A stretch of 64,000 nt of DNA, from positions 1 to 64,000 of the forward strand of contig NZ_NCVK01000058.1 in NCBI RefSeq assembly GCF_002096845.1, read 5' to 3'. Positions 50,693-59,300 of this stretch are shown one piece after another. Position 1 is the first letter of the stretch. The number at the start of each line of letters is the position of its first letter. The notes beneath the pieces were generated by a model. The model made no database searches, was not told the DNA's origin, and was given only the letters and a program-made list of their open reading frames with translations. This DNA is from Streptococcus mitis (GTDB taxonomy: Bacteria; Bacillota; Bacilli; Lactobacillales; Streptococcaceae). Made by a program: the position numbers and the translations under genes.

Positions 50693-50788
50693 TAAAATAG
50701 TTCTCATGAAAACTTTTTTCTTGACATCTTTTCTGAAAATGATAAAATAGTTCTCATGAAAACTTATTTAGTTCTTAGGAGAACTAAA
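50693..50788 (+). promoter_or_regulatory. Operator array of the MarR/ABC operon
   Basis: An identical 23-base sequence with core AGTTCTCATGAAAACT occurs at 50693-50715 and 50743-50765, 50 bases apart. TTGACA (50721-50726) lies between, and the second copy overlaps the -10. A perfect 9-bp inverted repeat, TTTAGTTCT/AGAACTAAA, follows at 50767-50788. All three share AGTT...AACT ends, so they probably bind the MarR product. Confidence 0.75.
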
Positions 50789-50812
50789 TACAAGGCTTAG
50801 AAAGGAGCAATT

Positions 50813-51283
50813 ATGGATAAACCGATGTTGGTCTTTAAGCGTTTTGGTCACCAGATTCATTTGATGGTACAAAAGGAAGCCAAACGTTGTGGCATTGAAT
50901 TTATGGGTGGACCGCAAGGTCAGGTGGTACGTTTTTTGGATATTTGTGAGGAAAACCAAGACCTAGTCTTGATTAAAGATATCGAGAAGGAACTCAATAT
51001 TAGCAAGTCTGTTGCTAGTAACTTGGTCAAGCGTATGGTGCAAAATGGTTTGGTGGAACTGGAGGCGAGTCCTAGCGATAAGCGGGCTAAGTTTGTTCGT
51101 CTGACGGAAAAATCGCGTTCTCAAATGCAAGAGATTAAGGCCTTTTTTAAACGCATAGACAAGCAGTTGATAGAAGATGTAGATGAAGGTGAATTACTGA
51201 TTTTTGAGAAAGTCCTCAGTCAACTACAGGAAAATATCAAGAGAATAGGAGGAGATAATGAAGAAATTAGCAAAACGAATTAG
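50813..51283 (+). CDS. MarR-family transcriptional regulator
   Basis: A 156-residue winged-helix regulator. The helix-turn-helix is at about 55-80 (Ile-Glu-Lys-Glu-Leu-Asn-Ile-Ser-Lys-Ser-Val-Ala-Ser-Asn), and the wing Ser-Pro-Ser-Asp-Lys-Arg-Ala-Lys is near 83-90. It overlaps the first ABC gene by 26 bases, and repeated operators lie in front of it, so it probably represses itself and the exporter until a ligand binds. Confidence 0.9.
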   Translation: MDKPMLVFKRFGHQIHLMVQKEAKRCGIEFMGGPQGQVVRFLDICEENQDLVLIKDIEKELNISKSVASNLVKRMVQNGLVELEASPSDKRAKFVRLTEKSRSQMQEIKAFFKRIDKQLIEDVDEGELLIFEKVLSQLQENIKRIGGDNEEISKTN

Positions 51284-53027
51284 TAGAAAAGAATGGGGGA
51301 TGATTTTACTAGCCATTCTCTTTACCTGCTTTTCGGTCTATCTAGAGCTGGAAGTGCCGACCTATATCTCGAAAATTACCGATTTGCTAGGAACTCAGGG
51401 AACCAATTTAGATGAGTTGTGGCAGCCAGCAGGTATGATGGTGGGAATGTCCTTTCTGGCCTTCTTGTCCTCAGTTGCAGTTGGATTTTTTGCGTCCAGA
51501 GTGGCTGCTTCCTATACCAGTAGGCTGAGAAGTGATATTTTTAACCGAGTTTTGGATTACTCGCAGACAGAGATTAAGAAATTCTCTATTCCCAGTCTCC
51601 TAACTCGTACCACCAATGACATTACTCAGGTTCAGATGTTGATTACTATGGGCTTGCAAGTGGTTACGCGTGGTCCGATTATGGCTATCTGGGCCATCGG
51701 GAAGATTTTAGGACATTCAGAATACTGGCTCTGGGCCGTACTTGTGGCAGTGATTGTCAACGTTTTGATGACGACCGTTTTGATGACGCTAGCCTTTCCA
51801 AAACAGTCCTTGATTCAAAATCTGACTGATAAATTGAACAGTATCACTCGTGAAAGTTTAACAGGTATTCGTGTCGTGCGTGCCTACAATGCAGAAGATT
51901 ACCAAAATGACAAATTTGCAGCAGCAAATGATGAATTGACACGCTTGAATTTGTTTGTCAACCGTCTTATGGCTATTTTGAACCCTATCATGATGGGGAT
52001 TTCAAGTGGTTTGAGTGTGGCGATTTACTGGATTGGGGCCTATGTGATTAACGACGCTGCTGCGACAGCACGTCTGCCTCTCTTTAGTGACATGATTGTT
52101 TTCATGTCTTATGCCATGCAAGTTGTCATGGGCTTCCTTCTCATGGGAGCACTCTTCATCGTTCTTCCCCGAACCATGGTCTCTGCCAAGCGGATTAATC
52201 AAGTTCTAGATTTGCATTCGTCTATCCAAAATCCTGCTCAAGTGCAGTTGGCTGATGAAAACCTCAAAGGCCAGGTCGAATTTAAGGATGTGACCTTCCG
52301 CTATGCGGCAAATTCGGAGGCGGTTATTGAGAATGTTAGCTTTAGAGCAGAAGCTGGTCAAACAGTGGCCTTTATTGGATCAACAGGTTCTGGTAAATCA
52401 ACTCTGGTCAATCTGATTCCACGTTTCTACGACGTATCAGCAGGAGAGATTCTTGTAGACGGTGTCAATGTTCAAGACTATGACTTGAAAGATTTGCGCA
52501 ACAAGGTTGGTTATATTCCTCAGAAAGCGGTTCTCTTTTCAGGTGATGTCAAGGGCAATCTAGACTTTGGATACAGTCAAGAAACACCACTTAGTGAGCA
52601 AGCTATGTGGCGTGCTTTGGAGTTGGCCCAGTCTAAGAACTTTATCGAAGACAAGGAAGCGGGCTTAGCGTCAGAAGTGGCCCAAGGAGGAACTAACTTC
52701 TCAGGTGGTCAAAGACAGCGTCTGGCCATTGCACGTGCCTTGGCTCGGAAGCCAGAAATCCTCATCTTTGATGACTCCTTCTCAGCCTTGGACTACAAGA
52801 CAGACCGTGTCCTACGCCAAGAGCTAGCAGAGAGAACCAAGTCTATGACCAAGCTCATTGTTGCACAGCGTATTTCAACGATTATGGATGCAGATTTGAT
52901 TTTGGTCTTGGATCAAGGGAAAGTCGTGGGGCAAGGCATCCACAAGGAACTTCTAGCTAATAACGAAGTTTACCAAGAAATTGCCTATTCACAACTATCG
53001 AAGGAGGAATTGGAAGATGGAAAATAA
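51258..53027 (+). CDS. Heterodimeric ABC exporter subunit, degenerate catalytic site
   Basis: A 589-residue half-transporter: six membrane helices (about 15-300) and a nucleotide-binding domain. Walker A is at 374-382 and the signature Phe-Ser-Gly-Gly-Gln at 481-485 is canonical. The Walker B end is Asp505-Asp506 instead of Asp-Glu, and the switch histidine is Gln537. This subunit therefore contributes the non-hydrolysing site with its partner. AGGAGG supports the ATG inside the marR gene. Multidrug or peptide export is likely. Confidence 0.92.
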   Translation: MKKLAKRISRKEWGMILLAILFTCFSVYLELEVPTYISKITDLLGTQGTNLDELWQPAGMMVGMSFLAFLSSVAVGFFASRVAASYTSRLRSDIFNRVLDYSQTEIKKFSIPSLLTRTTNDITQVQMLITMGLQVVTRGPIMAIWAIGKILGHSEYWLWAVLVAVIVNVLMTTVLMTLAFPKQSLIQNLTDKLNSITRESLTGIRVVRAYNAEDYQNDKFAAANDELTRLNLFVNRLMAILNPIMMGISSGLSVAIYWIGAYVINDAAATARLPLFSDMIVFMSYAMQVVMGFLLMGALFIVLPRTMVSAKRINQVLDLHSSIQNPAQVQLADENLKGQVEFKDVTFRYAANSEAVIENVSFRAEAGQTVAFIGSTGSGKSTLVNLIPRFYDVSAGEILVDGVNVQDYDLKDLRNKVGYIPQKAVLFSGDVKGNLDFGYSQETPLSEQAMWRALELAQSKNFIEDKEAGLASEVAQGGTNFSGGQRQRLAIARALARKPEILIFDDSFSALDYKTDRVLRQELAERTKSMTKLIVAQRISTIMDADLILVLDQGKVVGQGIHKELLANNEVYQEIAYSQLSKEELEDGK

Positions 53028-54777
53028 GAAAATGTATCTCTGGAAACAGAGTAAACCCTATCTTGCAGGCCTCCAGTTTGCCCTTCTGATAGCCTTTCTA
53101 GCAACAATCGTATCTAATATCATTACTGTATATGGTCCAACCCGCATCAAGGAAATGACCAATATTATTGCCAGTGGTCTGGAAACAAGTGTGGATGTCG
53201 CGGCGGTTGCAGCTATTGGTGGTTTTTTGGCCGTGATTTATGTGATCGGACTCCTATCCAATTATTTGCAGGCCTTTCTGTTTACAACAGCTATTCAACG
53301 TTTTTCAGAGCGTTTGAGAAGAGCCATTGCAGAGAAAATTAATCGCCTTCCATTAGGGTATTTTGATGGACATTCTCAAGGGGATACCTTGTCTCGTGTA
53401 ACCAATGACGTTGACACTGCAGCCCAGTCTCTCAATCAAAGTCTGGGAACGGTTCTTTCATCTAGTTTATTAGTTGTAGCAGTCTTAGTAACCATGTTTG
53501 GCATGAACTGGATTTTAGCCTTGGTGACGGTTGTTTCAACCCTTGTTGGATTTGCATTTGTATCCATCTTTATGGGCAAATCCCAGAGCTTCTTTAAGAG
53601 TCAGCAACAGGATTTGGCAGCTATCAATGGCTATGTGGAGGAAATGTACTCTGGCCATAATGTGGTGACCAGTTACAATGCCATCGAGAGTACGAAAGAA
53701 GAGTTTGCGACATTAAATAATCGTCTGTATGACAGTATCTGGAAGTCTCAGTTTATTTCAGGGATTATGATGCCGATTATGATGTTTATTGGGAACTTTA
53801 GCTATGCCTTGGTGATTATCGTTGGTGCAGCCTTGGCCTTAAATGGGCACATCAGTATCGGGATTATCGTTGTCTTTATGGCTTACGTTCGTATCTTTTC
53901 TCAGCCTCTTTCACAAATCGCCCAAGGGATTACTAGTTTGCAGCAGGCTAGTGCAGCCATGGGACGTGTCTTCGAATTCCTAGCTGAAGAGGAAATGGAA
54001 GACGAATCCCATAAAGAAAGACAATTGAGCGATATGAAAGGTCAAGTGGTCTTTGACAGAGTTTCATTTGGCTACACACCGGAGCGAACGATTATTCATG
54101 ACTTTTCTGCGACAGCTCATGCAGGTCAAAAGATTGCCATTGTCGGACCGACCGGAGCTGGGAAGACAACCATTGTCAATCTCTTGATGAAGTTTTATGA
54201 GATTGATAAGGGAAGTATCCGCATCGATGGTGTGGATACCAAAGAGATGAAGCGTTCGGAAGTACACGATGCCTTTTCAATGGTCTTGCAGGATACATGG
54301 CTCTTTGAAGGCACTATCCGAGACAATCTTATCTATAACCAAAAGGATATTAGTGATGAGCGCGTGATTGAAGCCAGCAAGGCTGTAGGGATTCACCACT
54401 TTATCATGATCCTACCAGATGGTTACGATACCGTCTTGGACGATACAGTGACCTTGTCTGTCGGACAAAAACAACTCTTGACTATCGCTCGTGCTTTGCT
54501 GAAAGATGCACCACTCTTGATTTTGGATGAGGCGACCTCTTCGGTTGATACACGAACAGAGGAATTGATTCAGAAAGCTATGGACCGATTGATGGAGGGC
54601 AGAACTTCCTTTGTCATCGCCCACCGCTTGTCTACTATCCGAAATGCTGATCTGATTCTGGTTATGAAAGATGGCAACATCATCGAGCAAGGCAATCATG
54701 ATGAGCTAATGGCGCAAGCTGGTTTCTACGCTGACCTCTACAACAGTCAGTTTACAGAAGATGAAGCAGAAGAATAA
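53017..54777 (+). CDS. Heterodimeric ABC exporter subunit, canonical catalytic site
   Basis: A 586-residue partner half-transporter. I use the ATG at 53017, after AAGGAGG, overlapping the first subunit by 11 bases; an upstream ATG at 52981 lacks a ribosome site. Walker B has Asp504-Glu505 and the H-loop His is present, but the signature reads Leu-Ser-Val-Gly-Gln (480-484). Paired with the first subunit, this gives one consensus and one degenerate ATP site, as in BmrCD-type exporters. Confidence 0.93.
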   Translation: MENKKMYLWKQSKPYLAGLQFALLIAFLATIVSNIITVYGPTRIKEMTNIIASGLETSVDVAAVAAIGGFLAVIYVIGLLSNYLQAFLFTTAIQRFSERLRRAIAEKINRLPLGYFDGHSQGDTLSRVTNDVDTAAQSLNQSLGTVLSSSLLVVAVLVTMFGMNWILALVTVVSTLVGFAFVSIFMGKSQSFFKSQQQDLAAINGYVEEMYSGHNVVTSYNAIESTKEEFATLNNRLYDSIWKSQFISGIMMPIMMFIGNFSYALVIIVGAALALNGHISIGIIVVFMAYVRIFSQPLSQIAQGITSLQQASAAMGRVFEFLAEEEMEDESHKERQLSDMKGQVVFDRVSFGYTPERTIIHDFSATAHAGQKIAIVGPTGAGKTTIVNLLMKFYEIDKGSIRIDGVDTKEMKRSEVHDAFSMVLQDTWLFEGTIRDNLIYNQKDISDERVIEASKAVGIHHFIMILPDGYDTVLDDTVTLSVGQKQLLTIARALLKDAPLLILDEATSSVDTRTEELIQKAMDRLMEGRTSFVIAHRLSTIRNADLILVMKDGNIIEQGNHDELMAQAGFYADLYNSQFTEDEAEE

Positions 54778-54783
54778 ACCAAA

Positions 54784-54808
54784 AGAAGGCTTGACGGCCT
54801 TCTTTTTC
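54784..54808 (+). terminator. Terminator after the ABC exporter
   Basis: AGAAGGC and GCCTTCT pair across a short loop, followed by TTTTTC. Confidence 0.8.
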
Positions 54809-54860
54809 TGCACTATACTAGAAGACAAGTGCTTCCCTATAAGCAAAATTTGAGTAAGTG

Positions 54861-55376
54861 ATGAGAAAATATATGAAAAATTATCAAGAATGGTATAACC
54901 ATATTGCTGGTAAGATTGAAAATAAGCCTATCTTTCTGAGACTGTTAAGAGCTTTCAATCGGTTCATGACCGTAGTTATGCCTATAGTTTATATAGCCTT
55001 ATTAGCCACTACCTATTTCCAAGAAGGACTTGGGAGACAAATCTTGATTTATGTGTTTATCCCAGCGTCAGGTTTTGTGATTTTGTCCCTTCTCCGTAAG
55101 AAAGTCAATGTTCCTAGGCCTTATGAAGTTTGGGAAATTATCCCGCTACTAGACAGAGATAGTCCTGGTCAGTCTATGCCCAGTCGTCATGTCTTTTCAG
55201 CAACCATTATCTCCATGGCTTGCTTGCATGCTAGTTTATCTGTAGGGGTTATCTTGTTGGTCTTGTCAGCCCTCCTTGGTCTCGTGAGAGTCTCAGGTGG
55301 CGTGCATTATCCCAAGGATGTAGTGGTTGGTTATATTTGTGCCCTTGTGTGGGGTGTGATTTTCTTTCTATTTTGA
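54861..55376 (+). CDS. PAP2-family membrane phosphatase
   Basis: A phosphatidic-acid phosphatase/undecaprenyl-diphosphate phosphatase-like membrane enzyme of about 171 residues. The three PAP2 motifs are present: Lys-x-Asn-Val-Pro-Arg-Pro, Pro-Ser-Arg-His and Gly-Val-His-Tyr-Pro-x-Asp. About five membrane helices are predicted. The start is uncertain: GTG 54858, ATG 54861 or ATG 54873, none with a good ribosome site. It stands between the ABC exporter and the LytTR pair. It may recycle lipid carrier phosphate. Confidence 0.85.
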   Translation: MRKYMKNYQEWYNHIAGKIENKPIFLRLLRAFNRFMTVVMPIVYIALLATTYFQEGLGRQILIYVFIPASGFVILSLLRKKVNVPRPYEVWEIIPLLDRDSPGQSMPSRHVFSATIISMACLHASLSVGVILLVLSALLGLVRVSGGVHYPKDVVVGYICALVWGVIFFLF

Positions 55377-55400
55377 CCTGTAAGTTAAGCTGGTCCTAGA

Positions 55401-55429
55401 ACCACTTACGGGGTTAAAGTAACCACTTG
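55401..55429 (+). promoter_or_regulatory. LytTR-type direct repeat upstream of the LytTR/LiaF-like pair
   Basis: ACCACTTA at 55401-55408 and ACCACTTG at 55422-55429, spaced 21 bp. After 34 bases comes a TGA-TATAGT extended -10 (hexamer 55464-55469). Repeat, spacing and distance equal those at 9271. Confidence 0.77.
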
Positions 55430-55489
55430 CCTTTTTGCTCTTGTTTTCTTATTTTAGCTTTGATATAGTAGAGTCAGAAAGGAGATGGA

Positions 55490-55936
55490 ATGAAGTTACG
55501 AATCGAAATTGACAGCAGTTTAGAGGAAACTGAAATTGTCATCAAGGCAGCGACTTTGACAGATGAGATTGCGGATTTACAGCGCCTCTTGCAAGAGTCC
55601 AAGTCTCCGAGGTTGATTTTTTACAAGGGGACGGGTGAATATTATCTGGACTTATCGGAAATTCTCTTCTTTGAGACGGAAGGTAGCAAGATTTATGCCC
55701 ATACCCAGAAAGATGCCTATGAGGTTCGGCTTAAACTCTATGAGTTAGAGGTTATCCTTCCTCGCTATTTTAGTCGGGTATCCAAGTCAACGATCGCTAA
55801 TATTCGGCAAATCTATTCGGTAGACAAGTCCTTTTCAGGAACGGGCACCATTTCCTTTTATCAGACCCACAAGGAGGTTCATGTCTCACGACATTACCAA
55901 TCCCTCCTAAAAGAAAATTTAAGAAACATGAGGTAA
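55490..55936 (+). CDS. LytTR-domain transcriptional regulator
   Basis: A 148-residue stand-alone LytTR regulator without a receiver domain, similar in layout to the one at 11093. The DNA-binding domain covers about 45-148 (Phe-Phe-Glu-Thr-Glu-Gly-Ser-Lys-Ile-Tyr-Ala; Tyr-Phe-Ser-Arg-Val-Ser-Lys-Ser). An AAGGAG site precedes it. It lies 4 bases before a membrane protein gene, the two-gene pattern of LytTR regulatory systems. The upstream repeat is its likely target. Confidence 0.88.
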   Translation: MKLRIEIDSSLEETEIVIKAATLTDEIADLQRLLQESKSPRLIFYKGTGEYYLDLSEILFFETEGSKIYAHTQKDAYEVRLKLYELEVILPRYFSRVSKSTIANIRQIYSVDKSFSGTGTISFYQTHKEVHVSRHYQSLLKENLRNMR

Positions 55937-55940
55937 GAAC

Positions 55941-56615
55941 ATGAAAAAGAAATCATTTGGTATTGTGTTGCTCATTTTGGCGGCTTTAATATTATTACAA
56001 GGGAATTTTGGAATCCCTTCATTCGGTGGGCAAATTTGGCCCTTGCTTGGTATTGCATTTTTTGCCTACCAATCAGTTGGAGCTTTGTTGCGTCGTCACT
56101 TAACTTCAGCCTCTTTTACAGCCCTAGTGGCCTTAATGATTGTTAACCACTTTTATGATATTTTACCGATTCCAAATCAGTCACTATTCTGGGCTAGTAT
56201 TTTAATCGTACTGGGTGTCAACGCACTTACTCATTCTAACAGAACTTGGAATGGGAAAAAATGGTGGTATGATGGTGAAAAGACCATTCTTACAGACAAG
56301 GAAGTCGCTTTTGGGACTGGGACTTTCTACAAGCAAAACCAAGAATTGGTAGATGACCAAGTAGAAGTTGGTTTTGGCAATGCTAAGATATATTACGACA
56401 ATGCAGAGATTTTAGGAGACACTGCAACCCTGAAAGTAGAAGTTGGTTTTGGCAATGCAGTTATCTATGTTCCCCAACATTGGCGAGTGGATTTGAAGGT
56501 GGAAACTTTCTGTGGTGTAGCCAAGGCAGATACTTCTCTAGCTCCAACCAGAAAAACTTTGATTATCCGTGGAGATGTGGCTTTTGGGAAGTTGGAAATT
56601 GTCTACGTTAAATAA
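55941..56615 (+). CDS. LiaF-like membrane protein
   Basis: A 224-residue protein with about four membrane helices in the first 100 residues and a C-terminal beta-rich domain (about 115-224). That domain has repeating Val-Glu-Val-Gly-Phe-Gly-Asn-Ala and Val-Ala-Phe-Gly units, as in LiaF/DUF2154 proteins that sense cell-envelope stress. Next to the LytTR gene it is probably the membrane partner that restrains the regulator. Confidence 0.82.
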   Translation: MKKKSFGIVLLILAALILLQGNFGIPSFGGQIWPLLGIAFFAYQSVGALLRRHLTSASFTALVALMIVNHFYDILPIPNQSLFWASILIVLGVNALTHSNRTWNGKKWWYDGEKTILTDKEVAFGTGTFYKQNQELVDDQVEVGFGNAKIYYDNAEILGDTATLKVEVGFGNAVIYVPQHWRVDLKVETFCGVAKADTSLAPTRKTLIIRGDVAFGKLEIVYVK

Positions 56616-56675
56616 AAAAAATCTTCCAATTCCCTTGCAAAAATGAAGAAAGTGTGATAACATAGTACAGTATGT

Positions 56676-56707
56676 GGTGCTAGCACATCCGCTATATTAG
56701 ATCTAAT
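56676..56707 (+). promoter_or_regulatory. Palindromes in the rpmB leader
   Basis: GTGCTAGCAC (56676-56685) and TATTAGATCTAATA (56694-56707) are perfect palindromes, the second touching the AGGAGG ribosome site. They could fold and affect L28 translation. Confidence 0.4.
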
Positions 56708-56721
56708 AGGAGGAAAACACA

Positions 56722-56910
56722 ATGGCTAAAGTATGTTACTTTACAGGTCGTAAGACTGTATCAGGAAACAACCGTTCACACGCGATGAACCAAACAAAAC
56801 GTGCCGTAAAACCAAACCTTCAAAAAGTTACTGTTCTTATCGATGGTAAACCTAAAAAAGTTTGGGCTTCAGCTCGTGCTTTGAAATCAGGTAAAGTTGA
56901 ACGCGTTTAA
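56722..56910 (+). CDS. rpmB: Ribosomal protein bL28
   Basis: The 62-residue large-subunit protein L28, with the N-terminal Ala-Lys-Val-Cys-Tyr-Phe-Thr-Gly-Arg and a basic middle. AGGAGG stands upstream and a terminator follows. It is a single-gene unit. By recalled pneumococcal order it begins a block (rpmB-asp23-fakA-ilv) that is far from the LytTR pair there. Confidence 0.97.
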   Translation: MAKVCYFTGRKTVSGNNRSHAMNQTKRAVKPNLQKVTVLIDGKPKKVWASARALKSGKVERV

Positions 56911-56934
56911 TAATAAAAGTAAGGAGACCTTAGG

Positions 56935-56955
56935 GTCTTTTTTCTTTTACTGTAG
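56935..56955 (+). terminator. rpmB terminator
   Basis: AGACC-TTAG-GGTCT with a following T run. Confidence 0.75.
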
Positions 56956-57065
56956 ATATAAAATCATTTGAAAAATAGAGTAAATATCCGCTGATACAGT
57001 ATTCTGCTTTTACACTTGGGATGAAATATGATAAAATAGAGTATCAACTAGTTGAGGTAAAAAGG

Positions 57066-57431
57066 ATGACTGTAAAAATTAATACAAAAGATGGTCAAAT
57101 CGAACTAACAGATGAAGTGATTGCAACCGTCGTAGGTGGAGCAGCAACTGAGATTTTTGGTGTGGTCGGTATGGCTAGTAAAAATGCCCTCAAAGATAAT
57201 TTCCAAGCCCTTCTAGGTAAGGAAAATTATTCCAAAGGTGTCGTCGTAAAGGCAGCCGAAGATGGCAGTATTGCAGTTGATGTATATACCGTGTTGAGCT
57301 ACGGAACAAAGATTAGCGAAGTGTCAAAAAACATTCAAGAGCGTGTTCGTTTTAGTTTGGAAAACCAACTTGGAATTACTGCTCAGACTGTAAATGTCTA
57401 CATTCAAAATATCAAAGTTGTAGGAGAATAA
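57066..57431 (+). CDS. Asp23/Gls24-family protein
   Basis: A 121-residue small protein of the alkaline-shock Asp23/Gls24 family. I use the ATG at 57066, preceded by GAGGTAAAAAGG. An earlier ATG at 57021 lies in the promoter (TATGATAAAAT). The next gene, fakA, starts 2 bases after its stop, a common Firmicute pair of unclear meaning. Confidence 0.9.
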   Translation: MTVKINTKDGQIELTDEVIATVVGGAATEIFGVVGMASKNALKDNFQALLGKENYSKGVVVKAAEDGSIAVDVYTVLSYGTKISEVSKNIQERVRFSLENQLGITAQTVNVYIQNIKVVGE

Positions 57432-57433
57432 TC

Positions 57434-59101
57434 GTGTCAAAAATTACTACTAGCTTATTTCAAGAAATGGTGCAGGCTGCATCAACTCGCTTGAATAAGC
57501 AAGCTGAATATGTCAATTCATTAAACGTCTTTCCAGTTCCAGATGGAGATACCGGAACAAACATGGGAATGACCATTGAAAATGGAGCTAAAGAAGTTGC
57601 AGACAAGCCAGCTTCTACAGTTGGAGAGGTAGCGAGCATTCTTGCTAAAGGTCTTTTGATGGGCGCGCGTGGGAACTCAGGAGTTATTACGTCTCAGCTT
57701 TTCCGTGGATTTTCACAAGCCATCAAGGATAAAGACGAGTTAACAGGTCAAGACTTGGCCCTTGCCTTCCAATCAGGTGTGGAAGTTGCCTATAAGGCCG
57801 TTATGAAACCAGTTGAAGGAACGATTTTGACAGTTTCACGTGGAGCTGCTATCGGTGCTAAGAAAAAAGCTGAGCAAACAGATGACGCTGTTGAAGTAAT
57901 GCGTGCAGCTTTAGAGGGTGCTAAAACAGCTCTAGCTAAAACACCAGACATGCTTCCAGTATTGAAAGAAGTTGGCGTTGTGGATTCAGGTGGTCAAGGA
58001 CTGGTCTTCATCTATGAAGGTTTCCTTTCAGCCCTTACTGGTGAATATATTGCATCTGAGGACTTTGTAGCTACTCCTGCTAATATGAGTGAAATGATCA
58101 ATGCGGAGCACCACAAGTCTGTAGCTGGTCATGTAGCGACTGAGGATATCACATTTGGTTACTGTACTGAAATCATGGTAGCCCTTAAACAAGGTCCAAC
58201 CTATGCTAAAGATTTTGACTACGACGAATTCCGTAACTACTTGAATGAACTTGGGGATTCTCTTCTTGTTGTCAACGATGATGAAATCGTCAAAGTCCAT
58301 GTCCATACAGAAGATCCAGGACTGGTTATGCAAGAAGGTCTCAAATATGGTAGCTTGGTCAAGGTAAAAGTTGATAATATGCGGAACCAACACGAAGCAC
58401 AGGTTGAAAAAGAAGCGGCTCAAGTGAGCAAGCCGGCTGAAGAAAAAGAGTATGCTTTGATTGCTGTGGTGGCTGGTAAAGGTCTAGCAGATATCTTCCG
58501 TTCTCAAGGTGTAGATTATGTTATTGAAGGCGGTCAAACTATGAACCCTTCAACAGAAGACTTTATCAAGGCTGTTGAACAGGTCAACGCTCGTAACATT
58601 ATCTTCCTACCAAACAACAAGAATATCTTCATGGCAGCTCAATCTGCAGCAGAAGTTTTGGAGCAACCAGCAGTAGTGGTAGAGGCTCGTACTTTACCAC
58701 AAGGTTTGACAAGCCTTCTTGCCTTTGATCCAAGCAAGTCCATCGAAGAAAACCAAGAGCGTATGACTGTAGCCCTTAGCGATGTCGTTAGCGGAAGCGT
58801 CACAACAGCTGTGCGTGATACAACGATTGATGGCTTAGAAATCCATGAAAACGATAATCTTGGTATGGTTGATGGGAAAATTCTTGTGTCAAACCCTGAT
58901 ATGCACCAAACCTTGACAGAAACATTGAAACATATGTTGGATGAAGATAGTGAAATTGTAACCTTTTATGTCGGTGAAGACGGAAGTGAAGAACTTGCTA
59001 ATGAAATTGCCCAAGAAATCGCAGAAGAATTCGAAGACGTTGAAGTCGAAATCCACCAAGGCCAACAACCAGTTTACCCATACCTATTTAGTGTGGAATA
59101 A
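57434..59101 (+). CDS. fakA: Fatty acid kinase subunit FakA
   Basis: A 555-residue protein with an N-terminal DhaL-type ATP-binding domain (about 1-200; Pro-Val-Pro-Asp-Gly-Asp-Thr-Gly-Thr-Asn-Met and Gly-Ala-Arg-Gly-Asn-Ser-Gly-Val), a middle domain, and a C-terminal domain. FakA with FakB phosphorylates exogenous fatty acids for phospholipid synthesis. It starts with GTG directly after the asp23-like gene. No FakB is in the window. Confidence 0.93.
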   Translation: MSKITTSLFQEMVQAASTRLNKQAEYVNSLNVFPVPDGDTGTNMGMTIENGAKEVADKPASTVGEVASILAKGLLMGARGNSGVITSQLFRGFSQAIKDKDELTGQDLALAFQSGVEVAYKAVMKPVEGTILTVSRGAAIGAKKKAEQTDDAVEVMRAALEGAKTALAKTPDMLPVLKEVGVVDSGGQGLVFIYEGFLSALTGEYIASEDFVATPANMSEMINAEHHKSVAGHVATEDITFGYCTEIMVALKQGPTYAKDFDYDEFRNYLNELGDSLLVVNDDEIVKVHVHTEDPGLVMQEGLKYGSLVKVKVDNMRNQHEAQVEKEAAQVSKPAEEKEYALIAVVAGKGLADIFRSQGVDYVIEGGQTMNPSTEDFIKAVEQVNARNIIFLPNNKNIFMAAQSAAEVLEQPAVVVEARTLPQGLTSLLAFDPSKSIEENQERMTVALSDVVSGSVTTAVRDTTIDGLEIHENDNLGMVDGKILVSNPDMHQTLTETLKHMLDEDSEIVTFYVGEDGSEELANEIAQEIAEEFEDVEVEIHQGQQPVYPYLFSVE

Positions 59102-59111
59102 GATTAATGAA

Positions 59112-59137
59112 GGACTGAGAAATCAGTTCTTTTTTCT
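59112..59137 (+). terminator. fakA terminator
   Basis: GGACTGA-GAAA-TCAGTTC followed by TTTTTT. Confidence 0.87.
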
Positions 59138-59207
59138 TTTTGAATAATGAAATCGCTATCTTTTAAATAAAAACAAAAATAATATTCATAAAAAAACGTT
59201 AAAATAG

Positions 59208-59222
59208 AAAATTCAGAAAATT
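59208..59222 (+). promoter_or_regulatory. CodY-like box before ilvB
   Basis: AAAATTCAGAAAATT matches the CodY consensus at 13 of 15 positions. It lies upstream of the ilvB -10 (TATGAT near 59257), predicting repression when branched-chain amino acids are plentiful. Confidence 0.65.
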
Positions 59223-59300
59223 TCTTCTTTTCTCTTGAAAAATCTTGAAAAAATGGTATGATAGTAACAAGTTATTTTTAAGAGAAGAGAAAGGGGAACA

